From Arthrobacter sp. SLBN-112 (lineage in GTDB: Bacteria; Actinomycetota; Actinomycetes; Actinomycetales; Micrococcaceae): a stretch of DNA of 64,000 nucleotides. The DNA lies in contig NZ_VFMU01000001.1 in the NCBI RefSeq assembly GCF_006715225.1, positions 3,100,001-3,164,000 of the forward strand, read 5' to 3'. The position numbers and the translations under genes are program-made. Of this stretch, positions 52,380-58,887 are shown piece by piece. Position 1 is the first letter of the stretch, and every line of letters starts with the position of its first letter. The notes under the pieces are model-generated. The model was not told the DNA's origin and did no database searches. It saw nothing but the letters and a program-made list of their open reading frames with translations.

Positions 52380-52385
52380 TACGTT
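52380..52385 (+). promoter_or_regulatory. -10 element of the primase-polymerase gene (leaderless layout)
   Basis: TACGTT ends 6 bases before the ATG at 52392, which lacks a ribosome-binding site. Confidence 0.45.
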
Positions 52386-52391
52386 GTCCCC

Positions 52392-53414
52392 ATGGCGAGT
52401 GAACAGACCACCATCACCGTGCAGGGTCCCAACGGGCCGCGCGAGATGCGCATCTCCAGTCCCAGCCGCGTCCTCTGGCCGGATCTGGGCCTTACCAAGC
52501 TGGACCTGGTCAACTACATCTGCGACGTGGGGGAGGCGTTCATCGCCGCCAACGGCGACCGGCCCGTGGCGCTGCAGCGGTTCTCCGGCACCATCGACGG
52601 CGAGCAATTCTTCTCCAAGAATCCACCCAAGGGCACACCGGATTTCATCCGCTCCGTCAAAGTGGTGTACCCCAGCGCACGGTCCCACCCGCAACTTGTC
52701 TTCGACGAGCCCGCGGCAGCCGTTTGGGCCGCGCAGATGAACACGGTGGTGTTCCACCCCTGGCCGTCCCGGGCGGAAAACACTGACAACCCGGACCAGT
52801 TGCGCATCGATCTTGACCCGCAGCCGGGAACCGACTTCGACGACGCCGTCCCCGCCGCGCTGGTGCTCAAGGACGTCCTGGCCGAGGCGGGCCTGACCTG
52901 CTTCATCAAGACCTCCGGAAACCGCGGACTGCATGTCTACGCACCCATCGAAGCAACCCACGAGTTCCTGGACGTGCGGCATGCCGTCATTGCGGCGGCC
53001 CGGGAAGTGGAGCGCCGCATCCCGGACAAGGTGACCACGGCCTGGTGGAAGGAAGAACGCGGCCGGCGGGTGTTCCTGGACTTCAACCAGGCCAACCGCG
53101 ACCGCACCATCGCCGGCGCCTACAGCCCCCGCGCCCTGCCCCACGCTCCCGTATCCTGCCCCGTCACCTGGGCGGAGCTGGAGAACGCGGATCCCAAGAA
53201 CTTCACCATCCTGACGGTTCCCGACCGGTTGAAGACGGTGGGGGATCCCTGGGCGGATTTCAGCGCCCACCCGGGCACCATCGACACCCTGCTGGAGTGG
53301 TGGGACCGGGACTGCAAAGCCGGCCTGGGGGAGATGCCCTTCCCGCCGGACTACCCCAAGATGCCGGGCGAGCCGCCCCGGGTCCAGCCCAGCCGCGCCC
53401 GCAAGCAGGACTGA
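52392..53414 (+). CDS. ligD: LigD-type primase-polymerase domain protein
   Basis: A 340-aa protein equal to the polymerase domain of LigD, the bacterial non-homologous end-joining enzyme. The metal-binding pair is Asp140/Asp142 in RIDLDPQPG. KTSGNRGLHVYAPI and the basic FLDFNQANRDRTIAGAYSPR segment are family hallmarks. The domain fills gaps with ribonucleotides or deoxynucleotides at broken ends. No ATP-dependent ligase domain, 3'-phosphoesterase or Ku gene is adjacent, so those parts, if present, are encoded elsewhere. Confidence 0.95.
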   Translation: MASEQTTITVQGPNGPREMRISSPSRVLWPDLGLTKLDLVNYICDVGEAFIAANGDRPVALQRFSGTIDGEQFFSKNPPKGTPDFIRSVKVVYPSARSHPQLVFDEPAAAVWAAQMNTVVFHPWPSRAENTDNPDQLRIDLDPQPGTDFDDAVPAALVLKDVLAEAGLTCFIKTSGNRGLHVYAPIEATHEFLDVRHAVIAAAREVERRIPDKVTTAWWKEERGRRVFLDFNQANRDRTIAGAYSPRALPHAPVSCPVTWAELENADPKNFTILTVPDRLKTVGDPWADFSAHPGTIDTLLEWWDRDCKAGLGEMPFPPDYPKMPGEPPRVQPSRARKQD

Positions 53415-53462
53415 CCCCAACAACGCTGAGCCAGCCAGGACCCACCATTGCGCTCCCAAGAA

Positions 53463-53530
53463 GGGGCACTTTGGCGCGGACACGCCCGGCGTCGTCGGAA
53501 ATTACGACGGCGGCGCCGCCAAAGTGCCCC
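53463..53530. terminator. Long imperfect palindrome between convergent genes
   Basis: Perfect 14-base outer arms GGGGCACTTTGGCG (53463-53476) and CGCCAAAGTGCCCC (53517-53530), with a nearly paired inner hairpin CCGGCGTCGT / ACGACGGCGG. It lies in the gap between the primase-polymerase and YciO genes. It could be a terminator or a mobile palindromic repeat. Confidence 0.6.
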
Positions 53531-53568
53531 GGGACCGCAGGTGCGGCCCGGGTTTGCTCGAAGCAGGG

Positions 53569-54189
53569 TTACTCGAACCGGGATGGATCGCCCATGCCGC
53601 GCCGGACAACCTCGGCCACCCCGCTGGAGAAATCGACCACGGTGGTGGGCTCGGCGCCGCAGTCCCCGGCGTCGATCACGGCGTCCACCTGGTGGTCCAG
53701 CCGCTCCTTGATCTCCCAGCCAACGGTCAGCGGCTCTTCCTCATCCGGCAGCAGCAGCGTGCTGGACAGCAGCGGCTCGCCCAGTTCGGCCAGCAGCGCC
53801 TGGACAACGCGGTTGTCCGGGATCCGCACCCCGACAGTCTTCTTTTTGGGGTGGAGCAGGCGCTTGGGGACCTCCCTGGTGGCGGGCAGGATGAAGGTGT
53901 AGCTGCCCGGGGTGACGGCCTTGATGCTGCGGAAGACATCATTGCCGATGTTCACGAACTGGCCCAGCTGCGCGAAATCCCGGCAGACCAGGGTGAAGTG
54001 GTGCTTGTCGTCCAGGTGCCGGATGCTCCTGATTCTGTCCAGGGCCTCCCGGTTGCCCATCTGCGCCCCCAGCGCGTAGCAGGAATCCGTTGGGTAGGCG
54101 ATCAGGCCGCCGTCCCGGATGATGTTCACCGCCTGCGAGATGGCGCGCGGCTGGGGGTCCTGGGGATGAACGTCAAAGAATCTGGCCAT
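53569..54189 (-). CDS. YciO/Sua5-type putative threonylcarbamoyl-AMP synthase
   Basis: A 206-aa protein of the YrdC/Sua5 fold. GGLIAYPTDSCYALGAQ is the nucleotide-binding signature and HHFTLVCRDF the next strand. GSYTFILPATREVPKRL, VGVRIPDN and LLSSTLL are also conserved. Closest to YciO, which is related to enzymes making the t6A tRNA modification; YciO may have another role. The ATG at 54189 is preceded by TAGGCT at 7 bases and no ribosome-binding site. Confidence 0.92.
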   Translation of the reverse strand: MARFFDVHPQDPQPRAISQAVNIIRDGGLIAYPTDSCYALGAQMGNREALDRIRSIRHLDDKHHFTLVCRDFAQLGQFVNIGNDVFRSIKAVTPGSYTFILPATREVPKRLLHPKKKTVGVRIPDNRVVQALLAELGEPLLSSTLLLPDEEEPLTVGWEIKERLDHQVDAVIDAGDCGAEPTTVVDFSSGVAEVVRRGMGDPSRFE

Positions 54190-54196
54190 GTCCCCG

Positions 54197-54202
54197 AGCC
54201 TA
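54197..54202 (-). promoter_or_regulatory. -10 element of the YciO-like gene (leaderless layout)
   Basis: TAGGCT on the minus strand ends 7 bases before the ATG at 54189. The same hexamer and spacing recur before polA and the Eis-like gene. Confidence 0.5.
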
Positions 54203-54365
54203 CGTTCCCGCGCGACCCGCCGCACCATATGCCGCGGGCGGGCGTCTTGAAATACGGGGTGAACAGGGGAGGCTTCCCCTACCGGGTTGCCGCAGGATGG
54301 GGCAGGATGTTGTCTGCCCACGTTCCGGCCGGCGCAGTTCCGGCCCCTGTGAAGGAGAGCTCCCG

Positions 54366-54797
54366 ATGCCAACAATCCTCAACCCCTACATCAGTTTCAG
54401 GGACAATGCCCGTGAGGCGATGAACTTCTACCAGTCGGTGTTCGGCGGCGAGCTGACACTCAGTACTTTTGGTGACTTCCAGGCCAGCGAGGATCCGGCG
54501 GAAGCGGAAAAGATCATGCACGGCATGCTGACCACCACCCAGGGCCTGGTGATCATGGGCGCTGACACCCCCAACACTATGGAGTACCGCCCGGGTTCCG
54601 CCATTTCCATCTCCGTCAGCGGCGACGACGAGGTGGAGCTGCGCGGCTACTACCAGAAGTTGAGCGCTGATGGGGGAGCGGTGACTGTTCCCATGGAACA
54701 GTCGCCGTGGGGTGATGTCTTTGGCATGTGCACCGACCGGTACGGAGTCGCCTGGCTGGTCAACGTCAACGCAGCCCAGCCCGCGCCGGCACAGTAA
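54366..54797 (+). CDS. VOC-superfamily (PhnB-like glyoxalase) protein
   Basis: A 143-aa protein with the PhnB-like VOC fold: LNPYISFRDNAREAMNFYQSVFGGEL, HGMLTTTQGLVIMGAD, and WGDVFGMCTDRYGVAWLVN at the C-terminus. Related proteins bind metals and act on diverse small molecules; this subgroup is of unknown function. ATG at 54366 has AAGGAG upstream. It stands alone. Confidence 0.92.
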   Translation: MPTILNPYISFRDNAREAMNFYQSVFGGELTLSTFGDFQASEDPAEAEKIMHGMLTTTQGLVIMGADTPNTMEYRPGSAISISVSGDDEVELRGYYQKLSADGGAVTVPMEQSPWGDVFGMCTDRYGVAWLVNVNAAQPAPAQ

Positions 54798-54912
54798 CCG
54801 GCACAGTAAGCGGAGGGGGCTTTGACGGCGAGTCCGGTGAGTGCCTCCCGGCCGCCCGCCTGGATCTGTGCTTTGCCTTGAGGCCGGGCCTCCGGGCTGG
54901 GAGGATTAATGC

Positions 54913-55599
54913 GTGAGGTTCCTCATGGAGTTCCTGTCCGACAAATGGTGGATGGTGTTTCCACTGATGGCGCTGGCCGGCCGCTGGGCGGGCGGCTGGC
55001 GGCGCGGCGCCGGGCGCCGGTACCGGCGCAGGGCTGAACTGTACAACCTCCGGAACCAGGCACGTGAAGCCGAAAGGGCGTCCGTGGCCGAGGTGCAGTT
55101 GCTGATGGACACCCACGACGCCACGAACCGGCGATGGCTTGAATATGAGCTCGACGTGGGCAAGCTCATCGATTTTCCCATGATGACGGACGTGCGGGAA
55201 CCGCTCACGGTGGCCTTCCTGCGCGCCAAGCGGGAAGCCGACGGCCAGCGGCCCCCTTCCGCCGAACACCTCACATCACTGTCCGGCCTTGACGCCTACC
55301 GGCAGGCAGTGAACAACTTCGCGGTGGCCCTGGACGTGGCCGAACGTGAAGCCAGGCGGGTCAGGGACAGCAAGTTCAGCGGACCCGAACGTGAACGGCT
55401 GGCCACGGCACGGAAACTGCTGATGATCGCGGAGAACCACGCGGCCACCCCGGCCGAACGGCAGGCAGCGTACAAACGGGCACGCCGCGAACTGGACGGG
55501 CTCATCGTCCTGCCGGACGTCACCCTTGCGGCCCTTGAGGAAAAAATTGCCCCGCAACTGGATGCCGGCTCCAGGCCGCCCCAGTTCCACCAGGGCTGA
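54913..55599 (+). CDS. Hypothetical protein with N-terminal membrane helix
   Basis: A 228-aa protein starting from GTG, with GGGAGGA upstream. A hydrophobic segment (about residues 12-28, WWMVFPLMALAGRWAGG) is followed by a strongly basic stretch (RRGAGRRYRRR). The remainder is a long helical region rich in Ala, Arg, Glu and Leu (about 45-220) that may form a coiled coil. It is conserved-looking but I do not recognise it. The HAD phosphatase gene follows 18 bases later, perhaps in the same operon. Confidence 0.75.
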   Translation: MRFLMEFLSDKWWMVFPLMALAGRWAGGWRRGAGRRYRRRAELYNLRNQAREAERASVAEVQLLMDTHDATNRRWLEYELDVGKLIDFPMMTDVREPLTVAFLRAKREADGQRPPSAEHLTSLSGLDAYRQAVNNFAVALDVAEREARRVRDSKFSGPERERLATARKLLMIAENHAATPAERQAAYKRARRELDGLIVLPDVTLAALEEKIAPQLDAGSRPPQFHQG

Positions 55600-55617
55600 A
55601 GTCCTTTTAGGTGCAGC

Positions 55618-56124
55618 GTGGGGCGAATGCTTTACCTGGATGTCGACGGCGTCGTTTGTCCATTCGGCCCGGATGGAACCACCGGCTGGGGGTCCGCCTG
55701 GCAGCACGCCGACGCCGGACTGCTGCCCGTCACATTCGCCGCCGAACTCGTGGCCGGGCTCAACGCCCTTGCCCTGACGCCCGGGCTGCGTTGTGTCTGG
55801 CTTACCAGCTGGGAGGAGCTGGCGCCCCAATACCTTTGCCCCGCCGTCGGACTTAACGGCAGCAGCTGGCCTTATCTTGCCGGGGACGGGGCAGCGGGCG
55901 GGACCGGCTGGTGGAAGCTTCGGGCCATCCAGGAGGACGTCGAGAAGACCGGACCCGACGCCGTCGCATGGGTGGACGACCAGCTGGGCTTCGAGGCTGA
56001 GGCGCAGTCATGGGCACGCTTCCTGGGCAGGCGCATCGTCACGGTGTCACCGCATCCGCGGCAGGGAATCACACCCGCGGAACTGGACCTGCTCCGCTCT
56101 TTCCTGTCCCGGTCCGTGTTTTGA
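55618..56124 (+). CDS. HAD-like phosphatase-fold protein
   Basis: A 168-aa protein with HAD motif I DVDGVV near residue 8, motif II in WLTSWEE, and motif IV in AWVDDQLG. There is no cap domain, and the layout resembles the HAD domain found in the Swiss-Army-Knife RNA-repair family. It is expected to be a phosphatase with unknown substrate. GTG at 55618 or ATG at 55627 could be the start; the difference is three residues. Confidence 0.85.
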   Translation: MGRMLYLDVDGVVCPFGPDGTTGWGSAWQHADAGLLPVTFAAELVAGLNALALTPGLRCVWLTSWEELAPQYLCPAVGLNGSSWPYLAGDGAAGGTGWWKLRAIQEDVEKTGPDAVAWVDDQLGFEAEAQSWARFLGRRIVTVSPHPRQGITPAELDLLRSFLSRSVF

Positions 56125-56277
56125 CCTCATGCCCGGGACGCGTACGATCGATAAGGTTTCCCGCCGGTTGTGCCAGTACCGCAAGTCATTCCTAAGCAAA
56201 CAGCTGGTGAACTATGCTGTGCAAGGCAGCCTGGTAAGAGAAACTGCTGAACGTCGACTCTGCAGATTGGGCAACAG

Positions 56278-57525
56278 GTGGATATCACCTTCATGGTGGC
56301 GCTGGTCATCGCACTGGCACTATTTTTCGACTTCACGAACGGCTTCCACGACACCGCGAACGCCATGGCAACGCCCATCGCAACGGGTGCCATCAAACCG
56401 AAAACCGCGGTTGCCCTGGCAGCCGTCCTGAACCTGGTGGGCGCCTTCCTTTCCACCGAGGTGGCCAAGACGGTATCCGGCGGCATCATCCGTGAGGGGT
56501 CCGGCGGTGTCCAGATCACCCCGGACATCATCTTCGCCGGCCTGATGGGAGCCGTCCTGTGGAACATGGTCACGTGGCTGAAGGGGTTGCCATCCAGCTC
56601 GTCCCATGCGCTGTTCGGCGGATTGATCGGGGCCGCAATCGTCGGTGCGGGATTCAGCTCCGTCAATCTTGAGACGCTGCTGCAGAAGGTCATTCTGCCG
56701 GCCGTTTTCGCGCCGTTGATTGCAGGACTTGCCGCATACGTGTGCACACGCCTTGCCTACGCCCTCACCTCACGCCACGATCCCGAGACGGGAACCAAGC
56801 TCACCCAGAAGCGCGGTGGTTTCCGCACCGGCCAGATCTTCACGTCCAGCCTGGTGGCGCTGGCGCACGGAACCAATGACGCCCAGAAGACCATGGGTAT
56901 CATCACGCTGGTCCTGATCGCCGCCGGAACCCAGACGCCCGGATCCGGTCCGCAGCTCTGGGTGATCACCGCCTGCGCCCTGGCCATCGCCATCGGTACT
57001 TATGCCGGCGGCTGGCGGATCATCCGCACCATGGGTTCCGGCCTGACCGAGGTCAAGCCGGCCCAGGGTTTCGCGGCCGAGTCCAGCACAGCCTCAGCCA
57101 TCCTCGCCTCGTCCCACCTGGGCTTCGCCCTGTCCACCACGCAGGTGGCGTCGGGTTCCGTCATCGGTTCCGGGATGGGACGCCGCGGAACCACCGTCCG
57201 CTGGAACATGGTGGGCAAGATCGCCCTGGGCTGGCTCTTTACCCTTCCTGCCGCCGGGATCGTCGGTGCTCTAACCGCCCTGCTGGTCAAGACCGGCGTC
57301 GTGGGCGTACTCATTGCCGCCATCGCCGGCACCGGCGCAGTGCTCTTCATGTTCTTCTACTCACGCAAGTCCTCCGTGAGCCACCAGAATGCCGTCGAGG
57401 TGGAGGAAGCCGGCCAGGCCGTCCGGTTCGCCAAGAAAAAGGCCATGGCCCGCGCCCGGGCCGAAGCCAAGGCAAAAGCCAAGGCCGACGCCAAAGCCAA
57501 CAACCCCAAGGAGAATCGGCGATGA
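56278..57525 (+). CDS. PiT-family inorganic phosphate transporter
   Basis: A 415-aa membrane protein. The signature NGFHDTANAMAT is in the N-terminal half and its repeat VALAHGTNDAQKTMG is in the second half, as in low-affinity Pit transporters driven by proton symport. About ten hydrophobic helices surround them. The C-terminal tail is very Ala/Lys-rich (KAKAKADAKANNPKE). GTG at 56278 is the likely start; ATG at 56293 is an alternative. The 73-aa membrane gene follows with a 4-base overlap (ATGA). Confidence 0.95.
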   Translation: MDITFMVALVIALALFFDFTNGFHDTANAMATPIATGAIKPKTAVALAAVLNLVGAFLSTEVAKTVSGGIIREGSGGVQITPDIIFAGLMGAVLWNMVTWLKGLPSSSSHALFGGLIGAAIVGAGFSSVNLETLLQKVILPAVFAPLIAGLAAYVCTRLAYALTSRHDPETGTKLTQKRGGFRTGQIFTSSLVALAHGTNDAQKTMGIITLVLIAAGTQTPGSGPQLWVITACALAIAIGTYAGGWRIIRTMGSGLTEVKPAQGFAAESSTASAILASSHLGFALSTTQVASGSVIGSGMGRRGTTVRWNMVGKIALGWLFTLPAAGIVGALTALLVKTGVVGVLIAAIAGTGAVLFMFFYSRKSSVSHQNAVEVEEAGQAVRFAKKKAMARARAEAKAKAKADAKANNPKENRR

Positions 57526-57743
57526 AGTGGTTGGAACTCCTGGCCGTTGCCGGCTCTACCCTGGTAGCTTCCGCAACAGTGGTAACCCTCTACTCGCTCG
57601 GCGTCCGGCTGACGGCCATCGCCGCTGACGCGGAACAGACCTCTCCGGGCCTGAAGCGCTCCTTCGCCTACGTCTGCTTCGGCCTCTGCGGCCTGGCTGT
57701 CATGGTGGGGCTGTACCTGATCATTCCGTACTTCTCGAAGTAG
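57522..57743 (+). CDS. Small two-helix membrane protein, partner of Pit
   Basis: A 73-aa protein with two hydrophobic segments (about 3-25 and 48-69). Its ATG overlaps the pit stop codon (ATGA), so translation is coupled. The pairing suggests a Pit accessory subunit or regulator, different from the PhoU-like DUF47 partners seen elsewhere. I recognise no family; the functional link comes only from position. Confidence 0.82.
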   Translation: MKWLELLAVAGSTLVASATVVTLYSLGVRLTAIAADAEQTSPGLKRSFAYVCFGLCGLAVMVGLYLIIPYFSK

Positions 57744-57797
57744 CAAATCCGGGCCGCTTGCCGGGCAGGTGCAGGGTTGTTGACTGGGATTGGCCCC

Positions 57798-57826
57798 TTG
57801 GCTGGGCCGGGGCGCTTGTCTAGGCT
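57798..57826 (+). promoter_or_regulatory. Promoter with leaderless layout for the reductase-like gene
   Basis: -35 TTGGCT (57798-57803), a 17-base spacer, and -10 TAGGCT (57821-57826), ending 6 bases before the ATG at 57833. No ribosome-binding site is present. Confidence 0.7.
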
Positions 57827-57832
57827 GGGGCC

Positions 57833-58393
57833 ATGCCGCGCATCCAATACTTTGTGGCCGCGTCCCTGGATGGGTTCATCGCCACCTCCACCGACGACCT
57901 CGGCTGGCTCCTGCAGTTCGACGGCTTCGAGGGCGGTGCAGAGAGTTACAACGGGTTCATGGCCGGTGTCGGATGCATCGTCATGGGCGGGGAAACCTAC
58001 GCCTGGCTGATGGAACATGAGCCAGGCAAGTGGCCCTACACCGGGACGCCCAGCTACGTCTTCACGCACCACGAATACCGTGCCCCGGACGGGGCCGACA
58101 TCACGTTCGTCCGCGGTGACATCCAGGAATTCGTCATGGACTTCCGCAGTGCTGCCGGGGACAGGAACATCTGGGTGGTGGGCGGCGGCAACCTGGCCGC
58201 CCAGTTCGCGGACGCCGGGCTGCTGGATGAGATCATCCTCTCCGTCATCCCGGTGGTGCTGGGCAGCGGGAAGCGGCTGCTGCCGATGAAGGGTCCGACG
58301 CCGCCCCTTGAGCTGGCAGCCTCCAGCACCCTGGGCAGGGGAATCGTCGAGCTGCGCTACCTGATGCCCGGAAGGACAGGCCCGCAGCCCTGA
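57833..58393 (+). CDS. Dihydrofolate-reductase-like (RibD C-terminal) protein
   Basis: A 186-aa member of the RibD-reductase-like family: QYFVAASLDGFIATSTDDLGWL near the N-terminus, GVGCIVMGGETYAWL, NIWVVGGGNLAAQFADAGLLDE and SVIPVVLGSGKRLLP. It is more typical of YyaP/YwjB-like proteins than the 43141 gene. Function is unknown. The promoter at 57798-57826 is of the leaderless type. Its stop codon is 10 bases from that of the convergent thioesterase. Confidence 0.92.
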   Translation: MPRIQYFVAASLDGFIATSTDDLGWLLQFDGFEGGAESYNGFMAGVGCIVMGGETYAWLMEHEPGKWPYTGTPSYVFTHHEYRAPDGADITFVRGDIQEFVMDFRSAAGDRNIWVVGGGNLAAQFADAGLLDEIILSVIPVVLGSGKRLLPMKGPTPPLELAASSTLGRGIVELRYLMPGRTGPQP

Positions 58394-58403
58394 CGCCGCT
58401 GCC

Positions 58404-58868
58404 TCAGCCGGCGTTGTCCCTGAGCATGTTGGTGATCCGTGCCGTTGACAGGCGCCGTCCCTGGCCGTCGGTCATGACAATTTCATGGGTGGCCAGCGTG
58501 CGCCCCAGATGGATCGCCGTGCAGGTACCCGTGACCAGGCCCTTCGCGATGGACCGGTGGTGGGTCGCGTTGACCTCAATGCCTACGGCGTGCCGGCCCG
58601 GGCCCGCATGCATTCCCGCCGCGAACGAGCCCAGCGTTTCTGCCAGCACCACATGCGCCCCGCCATGCAGGATCCCTGCCACCTGCGTGTTCCCCTCCAC
58701 GGGCATGGTGGCAACGGTGCGTTCCGGGCTCATCTCCAGGAAATGGATGCCCATCTTGACCACCAGGGCGCCGACGCCAAACCTCCCCAGCCAGCCGTGC
58801 ATGTGGTCGGGAATTCCGGCGGCTGCGAGCTCTTCAGCGAAAGCACCCGGCGTGAAATTGTCTGTCAT
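58404..58868 (-). CDS. Hotdog-fold thioesterase (PaaI-like)
   Basis: A 154-aa protein with the hotdog motif GILHGGAHVVLAETLGSFA and the later strand VGIEVNATHHRSIAKGLVTG. Such enzymes hydrolyse aryl- or acyl-CoA thioesters. I chose ATG at 58868, where the fold starts. The divergent polA start is only 19 bases away, so their control regions overlap. The substrate is not evident. Confidence 0.92.
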   Translation of the reverse strand: MTDNFTPGAFAEELAAAGIPDHMHGWLGRFGVGALVVKMGIHFLEMSPERTVATMPVEGNTQVAGILHGGAHVVLAETLGSFAAGMHAGPGRHAVGIEVNATHHRSIAKGLVTGTCTAIHLGRTLATHEIVMTDGQGRRLSTARITNMLRDNAG

Positions 58869-58874
58869 GGCAAC

Positions 58875-58880
58875 TAGGCT
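58875..58880 (+). promoter_or_regulatory. -10 element of polA (leaderless layout)
   Basis: TAGGCT ends 7 bases before the GTG start of polA at 58888, in the 19-base space shared with the divergent thioesterase gene. Confidence 0.45.
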
Positions 58881-58887
58881 GGCACCT

